64,000 bases of DNA. It comes from Portulaca oleracea. Lineage: Eukaryota > Streptophyta > Magnoliopsida > Caryophyllales > Portulacaceae. Positions 48,146-61,004 of the stretch are shown here, piece after piece. The stretch spans positions 26,877,817-26,941,816 of the forward strand of contig CM055876.1 in assembly GCA_029582165.1 (NCBI GenBank), given 5' to 3'. Position 1 is the first letter of the stretch. Each line of letters opens with the position of its first letter. The position numbers were made by a program, and so were the translations under genes. A model generated the notes under the pieces. That model had not been told where the DNA came from. It ran no database searches and saw only the letters and a list, made by a program, of their open reading frames with translations.

Positions 48146-50568
48146 TTAGACATTTACATAAGGATGAATCGTCTGGTCCAACTTTCGAGCTTGTAGATCC
48201 AATCAATATAATGGGACCAAACCACCACTTAGGCCTTATCAAATTCATAGGAAAATACAATTTATCAAAATTTATCAGTTTTTACTTAAATTTATCAAAA
48301 TTTACTAAAAATTACCAAAGTTTAAAAAAATAAAAAAATTAATTTTGATATATTAGCATTAATTTACCAAAATTTACCAAAAATTACCAAAGATTACGAA
48401 AATTTAACTTTTACCCAACTATTTTTTACCCATAAATCTTACAAGCACTTGCTGAAGCGCAAGAAAATAGAAAGCAAGAATGGGCCTTTGGGACTCCAAT
48501 GATGGACTCTCAGTGATAGAACGCATAAGTGTTAGCTTGCAAAGATAGCAATTATTTTGGCAAAAGTTTATCAAAGGCTTCATTTTGCATATACCCCCTC
48601 TGTTTGAAATTATCTATTATTTAAAGGAGATTTGCTAATATTAATGTGTCTAAAATTTATGGGATAAAATAGTAAAATTAGTAATTAATAGGCTATTGAG
48701 TTTACAAAATCACAGATAATTAGAAACGAGAAAAGTTAGTTAAAGTGACAGATAAAAAAAGGTAAGGAATATTTATATTGATCATGATACCAACAAGTTA
48801 AATTACCGGCAAAAAAAATTTTTATCTGGTGTTCCCAATTCTATATTTTTTTAATCTAAATCTATTTAAATTTTCCAGCTTAAATAAAAAAAAAAACCCC
48901 TCAATATCCACTTCTACAGTTATACCTACCTTTGCTTAAACTTACGAAAACTTATTTAAACTTACTTTAATCTTAGAGAGTGTTTGGTGAGAATTTTAGG
49001 AAAATTTTTCCTTTCTCAAAAAAGTTATTTAGGAAAAATTTATTGGGAAAATCTATTTTACAGTACCCTAAAGTCCTAGGAAGGTTTTCATAGTGTTTGG
49101 TTGAAATTATAACTTTCTGGGAGAAAAATGTGTAAAATGTCCAAATTATCCTTATTATTTCTTGTAACTTTCCTAGGTTGTGTAAGGGGTATTTTCAAAA
49201 TTTGCTCTCCATCATATTTCCCAACAAGCTCTGCAAAATTTTCTTTACCTTTCTTACGTAAAGTTTTCCTTGGGGAAATGTAGAGAATTGTAGACCCATT
49301 ATAAAAATTTTCTCTAAGCCTCAATACAACAAAACATGGGGTAAATTATTCAACTTGAAAAAGTTGACTGACTTTTCAGATTTTCCATCAACCAAAAACT
49401 CTCTTACTTTATCAAAATTTATACGAATGGATGTAATGAAACAACTATTCTTGATAGCGATAACAATGACTTTTGGGTATCTGCCTGCCACCCTACAAAG
49501 GCCATACAACTCAAATGACATTGCTAAAATTCACTCAGAAATTAGAGTACCATCAATCTTCTACTAGTAGTCCAACGTATCAAAACTGCAAGAAAATTGT
49601 ACCTTGTGATGAAACCATATTCACATTTGGGAACCAATAATTCGATAGTGGACCGACTCTAAGTCAAGTTCTTACCTCAAACAAAGGACATAAGAAATAG
49701 GAGATTTTTTTATTTGCAATTAGTTTTAGGGGTCAAGCGAGGACATTTTATTTAAGAGGAGCCTAATAAATACTAATATTTCAAAATCTCGCCCAAATTG
49801 GATAGGAATGAGTTAGATATAAGTAGTTTTTCCCCTAAATTTTATAATTTAGATAGACAAAACCTTTTAAGTATATCAAACCTGAATTAAATACAATCAA
49901 AATCATCATAATTACTTTTAAATGTTACGCTATTCAAAATTGTAAAACTTGACAAATTCGAACATGACTTAAAAGAAACCTTACATATGAAAAAAGTTTG
50001 TATTAATTAAATTATCTTTTTCTAATAGAGTCCTTTGTGATATATGTCAATTGGATTGTTTGAACATATCACTCCAAACTTTCCTTTTAAATCAAATGAC
50101 AATAAAAACCACCACAATCAATTACGTATAATTGAAACTAATTATTTGTCTCAAGAACGGAGATAATAGAAATTTGCATAGATAAACTATATTATTTGTT
50201 AGACTTATTGTCAAAGATAAATTATATTTATATATACATCAAGAATTTTGTATTGATGGAAGTGGGAGGGGGAGAGAAATTAAGTCTTTGCAATATACGG
50301 AGTATTGAACTTTTTCTATTGTAATTTTTGTGGCGGTGGAAAGGGGAGTAGGGGCCACCAAGAATGTCCCTGTTTCTGCCCAATCAAACAATGCTAAATG
50401 ATAAGGAGTATCATGTATCGGTCAAAATTTAAAAAAAAAACAAAAAAGAAAATAAGTAGTATCATGAAAACTTTTTTCGACTATTTTTTTACTAGCATGA
50501 CGGAGGAGTTGAGGGGGCCATGGCCCTGTTCGCTCCCCTCACTTCTTCCCCGTTGATTAGTTTCTTTA
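48146..50568. other. AT-rich intergenic
   Basis: 48240-48420 consists of loosely repeated aaatttaccaaaa words. 48965-49320 has MITE-like text (gtgtttggt) without matching ends. No gene seen. Confidence 0.4.
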
Positions 50569-51003
50569 CCGTCTGTTTGGTTATTAGAGGGGAAGTGGAG
50601 AGGAGGATATTAGAGGGGAAGGAAGGGGAGGGGAGGGAAGGAAAAGGGAGGAGATTTATTTCTATCTTATTTGAATTATAAGTGGAGTGAAATGAAAGGT
50701 AAGAGAGGTTAATTGTTATGTTTGGAATAGAAAAGGGAGGTAAAGAGGCGGAGGGAAGAAAAATGAAGTAGTTATTATATTAATAAAGTTATTTTCTTTT
50801 TTTTTTAAATATAATGAATTCCCCTCCCCTCCATTAACCCTCATATTGGAGGTTAATGAAAAGGAGGTTAATAGAAGGAAATGGGGTTCACGGTTCCCCT
50901 CCCCTTCTATTATTTTTGTCAAACAAGATAAAAGGGGACTAATTAATATATTTCCCTTCCCTTCCCCTCCTCTCCCCTCTCATAACCTTAATACAAACAG
51001 AGG
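50569..51003. mobile_element. TIR element with purine/pyrimidine arms (Tourist-like)
   Basis: The left end CCGTCTGTTTGGTTATTAG and the right end, inverted (CCTCTGTTTGTATTAAGGT), are similar. The arms are G/A-rich on the left and C/T-rich on the right and largely complementary, so the strand could fold into a long hairpin. The target duplication is uncertain (TTA or ATTA). Confidence 0.55.
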
Positions 51004-53082
51004 ATTAGATACAAAATCATTATATTTAATACTAATAATTTGTTTTAATATTGTTTTTTTAACGTTAAAATGTTAAATACAAAGGCCTTAATATTTTTAG
51101 GGGAAAAAGGCCTTTTAGGTATAATCAGCAGTTTTAGCTCATGGGGTGCTAAATAAACAATTTTTTGGATTAGTTGTTTTGTTAAAAAGAGTTTTTTTTC
51201 AAAAAGCTATTCCAATGAGTTTTTTAGATTAGCTTTTAGTTGTTTGGGACTAAAATTACAATAGTACCCTTATATTTTTACCAAATTACATTATATGATA
51301 TATAATAATGATTTTAATAATACTTTTATATATCTCAAAACATTATATTATATTGTCGCTTAAGTAAAAAATAACTCAGTGTAAAAGGTGTCCCCACAAA
51401 TAACTGCTTCCTGTATTTAAATCCATCATCTTATGTCTACTTAAGTAATGTTTTTGTTCCTAGTTATATATCTATATTTTCTTGTAACAACATTTCAAAT
51501 TTTAATCTCCACTAATAATTAATTTTCTAGCTTTCTATAAAATATTTCATAAGATAGATGTAATGCTAATTTAGTAATTTAATTCCTATTTTTAATAATT
51601 TTTACAATGACTTCGGTATTTATCCTATCACTTAAAAAAGAACAAATGGAGTCACTATACATTTGCATATCAATCTTATAGTCCAACTTTCCAGATTCTA
51701 AATCAAACAATGGACAACCATAATGCATATGGGAGGACCACCTCTTAATAATCAAACATATTACAGCACTACTAATGGCGAGAAAAACTTCACCCAGCAC
51801 ACAAATCAAAATAATTGTGGATGAGAAATAGCAGCCAATGGAGGGAAATTTAATCTTATGGGTGGGTAAATCAATTCGCACCCATCAATTCGATTGAAAC
51901 ACAATGTGAGACCACTATTAAATTATTGTCTTTTTATTTGTCCACAAACTATTAAAAATAATACAAATAAATATATTAACCAAAGTTAAAGTGAAAGAAG
52001 GTTGACCCAATATTAATTGTGAGACAAATCTCACCTACTATTGTAGAAACATCCCTATTGTAAGTGAGTAAGGACTCATATTTATAATGTTTTAATAGAT
52101 GGGTGGGTAGAATTTTACCCACAATAGGTAATGGTCTTACAAGGGCAAGAAAATATAAAGTGGGCATGACCTTGTGCATCAATACTAAATAGTGATTTGT
52201 GGTGATTGATGTCTTTAGTATTTGTGGTGATTGATGAAGGCATCAAGTCAGATTGCAAAGATAGCAGCTATGATGAAAGTTTATTAAAGCTTTCAGTTCA
52301 CATGTTGATAATAACAAAATCACGTCGATACCTACCAAAATTAAAGGCCATTGTTATTCGTTTCTCCATTTTTATTAACATCCCCTGCCTTGCTCATATT
52401 CTCTCAAAATTCTCTCTTCTCTCTCATTCTCTCATCACTCCCTATCTCTCATCTCTCTTAATCTCTCAAATCCCTCTAACTAAATTAATTACGGTCATTG
52501 AAATTTAAGTTCGAGACACAATGCAAGGTAATAAATTATCGAACGAAGAAGATGTTAGTTTGTATAATTTGATTTTCAAAAAAAGAACGAAAAATGAAAA
52601 ACCCAAAAAAATTATGGCCGAAGTCCAAGCCGTGCACCAACCGCAATCGAGCCGTGTGTGGCTCTGCTATGGTTTAGTTGGGATCGGCGTACGACTTTGC
52701 TATGGCTGGCCGCGACTGGTATGCGGTTGCGCCGCATGTCTGGCACGTTCCTGCCATGGCAAAGCCGCATGTTGGGTGCGGTCATGGGTTGTTGCTGAAT
52801 TTTTTTTAATTTTTTACTTTTTACTTTTTAATTAATATTGTTATTGTTATTAATTAATTAAGTGAATAATATTATGATTATATTATTTATTAATAATTAA
52901 TTAAATTATTAATGTGGTTATGTTATTATTATTAATTAGATTATTGTTTAATATTTTTATATTATTTGTTAATGCTTTATTATATTGTTAATTATATTAG
53001 TGATTAATATTAATGTTTTTATTCTTATTATTATTATTATTAGTAGTAATTAAATTATTAATGTTGTTATTTATTGTTATGA

Positions 53083-53085
<3 letters not shown>
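51004..53085. other. Intergenic; no supported gene
   Basis: A pyrimidine-rich stretch (ctctct words) lies at 52397-52470. A short open frame at 52521-52835 has Trp/Cys-rich text without family resemblance. The rest is AT-rich. Confidence 0.35.
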
Positions 53086-53119
<34 letters not shown>

Positions 53120-53185
53120 GTTATTATTATTGTTATTATTGTTGATGGTAATAAATTGTTGTTATTTATTGTTATAATTATTATT

Positions 53186-53233
<48 letters not shown>

Positions 53234-53320
53234 CTTTCTTCTTTTCTGCTTTATTCTTCTTCTTCTTCTTCTTCTTTATTCTTCTTCGCTTCTTCTTCTT
53301 CTTTATTCTTTATTCTTCTT
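53086..53320. repeat. Compound microsatellite (TTA)n-(TTG)n-(TTC)n
   Basis: Runs of TTA near 53086-53119, TTG near 53186-53233 and TTC near 53253-53330, adjoining one another with short breaks. Confidence 0.9.
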
Positions 53321-53559
53321 CTTTGCTATAAATAATATTTTTAAGTTCGTCCTGCTATGATACACGCATCACACAAGCATAATTTCCTGGATTGCAATGC
53401 CAACGTCAGGCAGATTTACAACGAGCGTTAAAAGTGCGAAGTGATGACATGGACGGCAGGACACACGTCCAACATTGTCTCCACTTGGCGAAACAACCCG
53501 GGTACCTATCATTTACCAACTATGACAAAGACAACATTCTCTGACAACTATTTTTACGC

Positions 53560-54300
53560 CATCTATACTCGTTGAAGTTGCTTCGTACGTACCCGAATGT
53601 TATTCTCATTGATAGTACGTACAAGACGAACAAGCCAAAGTGGCGCCCTCGTGTGAGGTAGTTGGAGTAACTTCGACAAACAACAACTTCCTCACTACGT
53701 ACTCGTTTATGAGGGATGAGAATTGAAGATGGACTCGTGTGAATGGCTATTGGGAAAATTGCAAGACTTGTTGGGTCCCGGGGTGAGTCAAGGTGTGTTC
53801 GTGATGGACCGGGAGGAAGGGTTGGCAGGTGCGATTGCCTAAGTTTTTCTAGGTATCTCTCACCTTTTATGTGTGTGGCATATTGGGAATGATGTGGAGA
53901 ACAAAGTGAACGCCCTTACTGGAGGGAAAAAGATCGGGTGCGGGCTCCACTTCAGACACCATTACTGGAACAACATACCGTCTATGCCAAGACACTTAAT
54001 GAATTCAATTTGAACTGGATGACACTCCAACATGCATGGATTGGAAGAAACAGTTGCATTGTGGAATATCTAAATGCTACCTAGATAAAGTGCATGGAAA
54101 AATTTGTTTGTGCTTTCAACGACAAAGTCTCCGCGACTTCCAGAGTTGAGAGCCAGCATTCGTCGCTCAAAATATTATATCGATAGCGAACGAGGCACCT
54201 TGATCGGGTGTTCTTGAGGGTTCATCAACATCTCGAGAACCAGCAGACTGAGATTAAGAAGGTGCTCGAGCAGTTAAGAAGCACTCACAAATTGTAGAGG
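53560..54300 (+). pseudogene. Mutator-like (MULE) transposase relic
   Basis: Reads LKLLRTYPNVILIDSTYKTN (first catalytic Asp region), then in another frame VFVMDREEGLAGAIA (second Asp), HLLCVWHIGNDVENK (the C..H motif of MULE/FAR1-type transposases) and later SRVESQHSSLK. Stops and at least two frame changes show it is dead. No terminal repeats were found around it. Confidence 0.72.
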
Positions 54301-54629
54301 ACCTCACGACTGTTCACACACTTACGCGGGCATGTGTTTCATCATGTCACGAGCCTCTTGAATAAGGAGTACAATCGTATGGTGGCCACCATGAGCATTA
54401 GTACATAGTCCAAGTGTGATCACAAGATTTAGAAAACTCTCCACTTCCTTATGCGTGTTCTCTATTAAACATACTTAACAAGCGAGCCGAATTGCATGCG
54501 ACCACCATTGACAAGTCTTGACAGTGTAGACATCGGGTATTTAAGCATAATATTAATAATAACATTGTGTAAATATAGTTTTAGTATTCTTTTTATGTAT
54601 TTTATTTAGGAAATAAGGAAATAAGAGAA

Positions 54630-56170
54630 GGTGAAGCCGAAAGACTTGCATGCTTGCACTCTACATGCACAAGTTTACGTGGAAAATTGCATGCAAAGTA
54701 TGCACAACTTTTACCGTAAAAGAAGTGTCAAAACCCTAGCCATGCATGCCATGCATGGACTATATAAAGATGATATGCATGAACTTCCAAGAGGTCCCAA
54801 GTTCAAGCCTTCATGCAAGTATTACCGTCCAAGACTTGTAAGACAAAACATGCACTAAGGCTTAAACACATTCACATACACCGTCCAAGGTGTGAACTTA
54901 GCTCAAATACATGCATGGAATAAGTCTAATGTCTGATCGGACTCTAATGACTTCACACCACTCCGACCACACGAAACATGGACTAAGACAGATTCATCCT
55001 CCCTTTTCCCCTCCAAGTCCGATCGGCCATAAGAGTCCACACTCAGATTCATCCTTCTACACACTGCCAACCAAAGTGTGTATATAGTGCTCCCTCCCAC
55101 CTAAGTTTGATCGGTCATTACCTCGATGAGTCCAAGATAAGCAAGTTCATGCACATACATCCTCCCATGACGCATCCTAATGCCTATAAATAGCTCGAGG
55201 CAAAACATTTGAAACACACAACATCTTTATACCGAAACTCTACTCTCATCTCTTCTCTTCTCTCTCAAACTTCATCTTTCTTACATCCTCTCCCCAACTT
55301 CATACATCATTCTTATACTCATTTTCCCCTTTTTCGAAGGCCTAAAGCACATATCTACCCATACTATCCAAATTAAAACCCCACATAAAACACATACCAA
55401 AAACCCCACAAAAAGAGCCTTTTCTTACATAAATCTTGGTTCCATTTTACATTAACAAGGGAAGTGTTCAAGTCTCCAAGCAAGCTTCTTCAAGGGTGAA
55501 AAGAAAGTGTTCAACCAAGGTTAGGCAAGGCTCCTCTTGGAACATCATGAAGGTACTTTTTATTGTGTTTATTTCCTAATATAAAGTGCTTGCACATGTT
55601 GTAATTTATTTATACCTTTTGCATGTTAATGAAATAATCATGTAAAGTTTTAATTTACTTCCGTTCTGAACTTTATCAAAACGACATTTTCAAACTTTTA
55701 GTAGAGTCTTTCCTAAAGTGAGAGGCGAACTCAAAGGTCTTTATCTTTTGAGTTCGTAACCTTACCCTTGATCCACTTCTTGGTTCGTAGGCGGAATATT
55801 TCTTTGTTTTCCTTTCGGTTTTGTCTTGGCTTTTCTCCTTAAAAAAGTCACATGGCGACTCCTTTCAAACTAAAATACATTGGGATTGCCTAAATCATGT
55901 TTATCATGGTTTACAATGAACCAATGCAACTTTAAGGGACTTTTGTACATTTTTAAATAGTGATTGCACAAATTATCTTCTTCCGAACTTAACATTTTGT
56001 GAACAAATTGGACTAATCCTAAAGAGTTGGAACAAGTGGATGTTCACTCTAAAAGGTTTAGTTTAATCATCATGAACGGCATACAATAACGGGAAGTTGA
56101 TTTTACAATATACTATTTATAAAATGTGCGAATAATCCTTAAAGGGTTTTAAAAGTAAACCCCAGCAAAT
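54630..56170 (+). mobile_element. Probable LTR remnant (Gypsy-like); ends not resolved
   Basis: TATAAATAG at 55185-55193, a pyrimidine-rich leader after it, and a late phrase cacatggcgactcc of the type found near the end of plant Gypsy LTRs. Three GATCGG-centred dyads (about 54937, 55020, 55110) lie upstream of the TATA. I could not define the ends or a target duplication. Confidence 0.4.
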
Positions 56171-56819
56171 TCTCCATCCCACTGATGTTTAAAGTCTGAA
56201 CGACGCAAAAAAAAAAATGTCCACATGATTTTCTCCACTGGGGAGTTTTCTAAAAGTGGGTGAAACTTGAAAAAAGTTTGGTGTGCTTTAAAATTTTTGG
56301 ACGGAAAATAAATTTAACATTACATCTTTAAGTCATTCTTTTTAGGCATAAGCGTTGCATATACCGAGCTACTCCTTTGCCATATGTTTTGGCGTGGGTG
56401 CACTCAAAGTAGCAGTTTGAGATTTTTCTTTTTAACCCAAAAATATAACCCAGAGGATGTCGGACGGCTATACTCAGAATGGTGCATTTACACCGATTTA
56501 AGGCCCAGTCACCACATCCACTCATTCTATGAAGTCTCCACTCGAGCCTCTAAGAGCATCGCCCCACACATTTGAGTTGAATTTATATATACAATGAAAA
56601 TGCTCCGGGGCGAGACATGAGCCGCTAAGCCTTTATCTAGCCAATCAACCCTTTGTACATAAAGCCTTGGTTTATGATACTCTCTCATGTTGTATGCTAT
56701 TTGAATATGTGTTTTTTTTTTATGTTGTAAAGAGGCGACCCTAATTAGAGGTACTGTTTTAGTCTGCATAAGAATCATTGGGTTGAAAAGAGAGATGCTT
56801 ATAAACCGGGTTAATTAAC

Positions 56820-56936
56820 CTCAAATTTTATGGACGGCCTGGTGTTTAGGCCCACCCATGTTAAAAGGTTAATTATCTTGTCTATAAATTAAATCTCAAC
56901 TCGCTTTCGATGATTTTATTCGGCCCTTTACAATAT
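56820..56936. repeat. Diverged repeat module, copy 1
   Basis: Contains GGCCCACCCATG, AACTCGC and TTTATTCGGCCCTTTACAAT. Related modules are at about 60130-60240 and 60385-60500. LTR C is inserted at its end. Confidence 0.55.
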
Positions 56937-56999
56937 TGATACACCGCAAGTGCACGGGTGCAGGTGTAGTAGGTATCAAGGTCGTTCCCACAAAAATTT

Positions 57000-58608
57000 G
57001 CTGGGAGGTGCCACACATTACTAATAACTGACCAGTTGGGGTCAACATTTTTTTAATACACTCAAAGAGGACGAGGTTATAAAACAAATGGCTAGCAGGT
57101 GACTTTCCGGCCACTTTTTGCCGGAAAACAGTGACAGTGGACGATAATTAATAATTTTTTGAATTTTTGTGTTGAATGCCAAGAATACCCTTCGTTGCCT
57201 TCAAGTAATCCCTTCTCCTCCAAAATCGATCCTCCAAGTAACCCTAGAATCAAAATTGTTGAAATTCTTCTCCTCCTCAACAACCCAATTGGGTACTTTT
57301 GTGTTTGAATTTGAATCATTGCCAACAACATTTGTATTCTCAATCTGCCTCTCCAATTTACCAACCCTAGAATTCTTCATTTTGGGATTTTCTACATGTG
57401 TTTTGCTTAGAATTCTTGTTGTGGATGCTTAATCTACTGTATAAATCCCAATATTTTCATCAGTTAGAAGTAAAAAGTATGATGAGAATATGAGATACAC
57501 AATCAGATTCAGAAATGGTAGAAGTAAAAACTTTGGAAATCCCAATATTTACAAATGAAATTTATCCATACAATACAAATCCCTTCGTACTCACTGCAGA
57601 AAACCCCACAAACAATACAAATCCAAGAGAAAAAAAAACAAAGGAATCTCAACAACTTTCTGGGATTCTCCCTGAGGAGCTGAGCAACCTTTCTTCTTTA
57701 TCAGATTTTGTGGTATTTACCGACAATCTAACTGGGCCGCTTCCTCGTTCGATCTGGAATCTCAACAACTTGAGGAGGTTTAGATTGGGGAAGAATAAGA
57801 TATCCGGTAGCATACCACCAGAGATAGGTAATTGTCAGAGCTTGGAGCTCTTTGGTCTTGCTCAAAATCAGTTGAGTGGGAGCCTCCCCAAACAAATTAG
57901 TTTACTCACAAATTTGACATATTTGGTCTTGTGGGATAACCAGCTTTCTGGGGCTATACCATGGGAGCTTGCTAATTGCATAAATTTGGTGACTCTTGCT
58001 CTCTATCAGAACAATCTAGTGGGTGAAATACCTAAGCAGATTATGCACCTTAAGTCTCTCAAGTATCTTTATCTCTACAGAAATGGTTTGAATGGGACTA
58101 TTCCCAAAGAGATTGGCAACCTTTCTGCTGCCTTACAGATTGATTTTTCAGAGAACCTGCTCACTGGAAACATCCCATTTGAGCTTGCTAAAATACCCGG
58201 CTTGGAATTGCTCTATCTTTTCCAGAACTTGGTAACTGGTGAAATCCCACAAGAGCTTACAACTTTGAGAAACTTGTCTCAAGTTGATCTCTCCATTAAT
58301 TTCCTGATGGGTACAATCCCTATTGGATTTCAGTATTTACCTCAGCTAAAAATGTTCCATGTATAGGGGTGGAGGAAAAAGAAGACATTAGGGCAGGCAG
58401 CGTTGTTTTTAAGCGGGGAAAAATATGGGCAACATAGTCTTTTCACAAACATCCCCAAGGGCTTTTAAGTCTTTTCATGGATTCCGGCTAATAATGGCCG
58501 GAAAGTCACCTGGGAGCCAATTGTTTAACAACTTTGACCCCTTTGAGTGCATTAAAAAAATGTGGTCCCCCAGTGGTTAGTTGTTAGAAATGTATGACAC
58601 CTCCCAGC
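57000..58608. mobile_element. Pack-MULE carrying an LRR-RLK fragment
   Basis: Long terminal inverted repeats of about 120 bp: left GGGAGGTGCCACACATTACT..., right ending ...GTATGACACCTCCC. They are about three-quarters identical by eye, up to the shared GGTGACTTTCCGGCC. Flanks AAATTTGCT and AAATTACT look like a decayed 9-bp target duplication. LTR A and B show the empty site (TTTGCTAAACTACAC, TTGCTAAACTACAC). The interior is host-derived LRR coding DNA. Confidence 0.82.
57515..58366 (+). CDS. Captured LRR receptor-kinase ectodomain ORF inside the Pack-MULE
   Basis: 283 codons without a stop. From residue about 46 the text is LRR: GILPEELSNLSSLSDFVVF, NKISGSIPPEIGNCQSLELF, LAQNQLSGSLPKQI, YLYRNGLNGTIPKEIGNLS, IDFSENLLTGNIP and INFLMGTIPIGFQYL. 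This is the middle of the ectodomain of an LRR receptor kinase of the At5g63930/At2g33170 type (recalled from family knowledge). About nine 24-residue LRRs are present. Signal peptide, cap, TM and kinase are absent. The first 45 residues have no LRR pattern and may be non-coding DNA read in frame. If expressed, it would be a short cytosolic LRR protein; otherwise it is a transduplicated fragment. Confidence 0.72.
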   Translation: MVEVKTLEIPIFTNEIYPYNTNPFVLTAENPTNNTNPREKKTKESQQLSGILPEELSNLSSLSDFVVFTDNLTGPLPRSIWNLNNLRRFRLGKNKISGSIPPEIGNCQSLELFGLAQNQLSGSLPKQISLLTNLTYLVLWDNQLSGAIPWELANCINLVTLALYQNNLVGEIPKQIMHLKSLKYLYLYRNGLNGTIPKEIGNLSAALQIDFSENLLTGNIPFELAKIPGLELLYLFQNLVTGEIPQELTTLRNLSQVDLSINFLMGTIPIGFQYLPQLKMFHV

Positions 58609-60003
58609 AAATTACTAAATTACACACCAAACTAGAATCCTATGTAATCGCTAAATTGACCGGGTTTTGGTTTGGTTTACTCTAAAACTACTTCTAGTCA
58701 CTATTAAAGTCAAAACAAGCAACTATTCACACAAATAACTAGATAAATCAATGGCAAAAAGACATTCAGAGGACAAACCTAAGTAACTTTATGAATTAAT
58801 CAAGTGGATTGAATATGTATGTCACTAATTTGGTACATTTTACGGTCGATAATCGCATAATGTCTTTTGTAGCGAGCTTTTAGCAATGAAACGGATTACT
58901 TAGTAAAATTAATCCTCTGCTTTTGTGGTTATTTCAATTTTAACTAAGTTAAGGTCGAATTATCACAAGACCCCTATCCTCTATGTCTAGTTCATTTCAT
59001 AATCAGTTTAATCCTAAAGGTTCCGATTATCGAATTTCTTCGTTCGGTACTTCACTCAACAATTTAATTCCATATTCTTGATGGGCAATCAACAACAATG
59101 ACAAACATAATCATAGGATAAATAAAATGCATTCAAACTAGATAAACACTTGTTCAATAAACTCAATCCATGAAAGAAACTAAATGGGTTTATCCCCTAA
59201 ACTAATAAAACTTCTCATTACTCATGTTCAAACTACAAAACATATAAAAACTTGTACTAAAAAGCATGAAAAACTATAAGAAAGAGAAATAAACCAAGAC
59301 GGAAATCGATCCTTGCTTGAATTGTAATCCGCGGGGGTTTTGCTCCTCTATTTCTATGAAATCTTGACAATCAATCTTTACAACCCAACAATTCTTCTCA
59401 ATCTTACACTATTACGAACGTGGATGGAATTCTGGATGAAGTGGGAGATGAATTTTCTATGGAAGATGATGATGAAGGGAATGAATGATATTAATTAAAG
59501 ACAACCGAAACTGCAATTATATAGCCTTTAAGAGCATCCGAAACGTCAAAATGCAACTGACAGACCTCATCACTATCCGTGTTGCATCACCATGGTCCGT
59601 TGTGACACCCAGCATGGTCCGTGGTGACACCCACCACGGTCCGTGGTGAATTGCCACTGGTCGTGATGGACACAACATCAATTTTTCCTCCTCTCTGGAC
59701 CCTAACACGGGTCGTGTTACTCATTTCTGCACCCGTCTTGCACCCTGGCAACTTCCTTTGATGAATTGGGCCTAAGTTTGGGCCCTTAGGATGTATTCTT
59801 CTTTTGTTTGTGATTCACTTAGACTCCAATACTTGATTTTAAGCTTGTTTTCATCAATTTAACTCCAATTTCCTACAAAACTACATCAAACTCCAACTAA
59901 GCATGAAATGGAGAATTCGAGTAGTAGTAGTACAATCATATCGCAATCACCCAAATTAACTCCAAATAATCCAAGATCATATATATATATAATACACTCA
60001 TCA

Positions 60004-61004
60004 AACACTCATCTTATTAAGGTCCAAAGTCTGACTAATAATCAAACCAAGTTAGTGGGTATTGTCTTAGTCCGCGTAATTAATCACTAGGCTAGAGTAA
60101 ATTAACTTTTAGAGTTAATTGTTATACGCACAAGTTCATAGTCGGCCCGTTATTTAGGCCCATCCATGACAGATTTGATAATTAGTTTCATAAATTAACT
60201 CTAGCTCGCCTATTGTCGACTTTACTCGGTCCTTTACAATATCTACTTTTCGTGAGTAAATAAATAAAAATGATGTAGAAAGAGTAGATTGTCAATTTGT
60301 TGAACATTATTCTAGTCCGGATACTAGCCAACATAGCTTGAGTTAACCCAAGTTTGTTAGTTCAAGTGACGAATTCTCCTTAAAACGGTCGACTTGTGGC
60401 TTAAGCCCATCCGAATTAAAAAACACTCGCTTGTGTTTTCCGACTCATATCAACTCGCTATGTCTGACTTTATCCAACCCTTTATAATGTTCTATTGACT
60501 TAAGATCATGTAGAATTTAGGACATGCAAATCCATGTCATGGGTGAATCTTTTCCCGAGTCAACATGTGCCTTTCATTTTTTGGAAAGTCTAATTTAAAC
60601 TCATGTCATGGGTGAGTCTTTCTCAAGTCAGCATAAAAGTGTCCTTCATTTTTGTACACTCTCAAAATAACATTGTCCGCCACTGTCGTTTGCCACTTGT
60701 CTAGTTTTCTCCATCGACAACATGTACGATCCGATTTTTTCACACTGTAGAACTTCATTCGAGTCACCCACCATTAATGTTGTTGTTGCCAATTCCTAAG
60801 TTCAACGCAACCTATTGGTTTCCACAAGCTAGCACAACCAAGTAACTTTTATATGTCCGTATGACCAACCCAAGCCCAAAACAATATTTAAACAACCTAA
60901 TATGGAGAGAGGGGGTATAACATAAGATAAGTGGTCATCCCAAAAAAATGACTGAAAGGTTTTGAATGGTGGCCAACTCAAATAGAGCGGTTTTACATCA
61001 AGAG
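60004..61004. repeat. Diverged repeat modules, no gene
   Basis: Modules at about 60130-60240 and 60385-60500 resemble 56820-56936 (GGCCCATCC, AACTC.CGCC, GACTTTA.TC..CCCTTTA). A separate direct repeat (CATGTCATGGGTGA, then cctttcatttttt or tccttcatttttg) is at about 60535-60585 and 60602-60655. Confidence 0.5.

Larger units (their letters stand above)
56937..60003 (-). mobile_element. LTR C: third copy of the LTR A/B family
   Basis: Starts TGATACACCGCAAG, ends ACACTCATCA, and aligns with LTR B throughout. Minus-strand dyads (about 59568-59720) precede a TATA at about 59524-59513. It is interrupted by the Pack-MULE at 57000-58608. The target duplication is unclear. Confidence 0.7.

Noticed and set aside
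48965..49320. MITE starting gagagtgtttggtg
   Set aside because: No matching inverted end or target duplication found.
52521..52835. 104-codon ORF as a gene
   Set aside because: No recognisable domain, no promoter or splice evidence, and it runs into AT-rich repeats.
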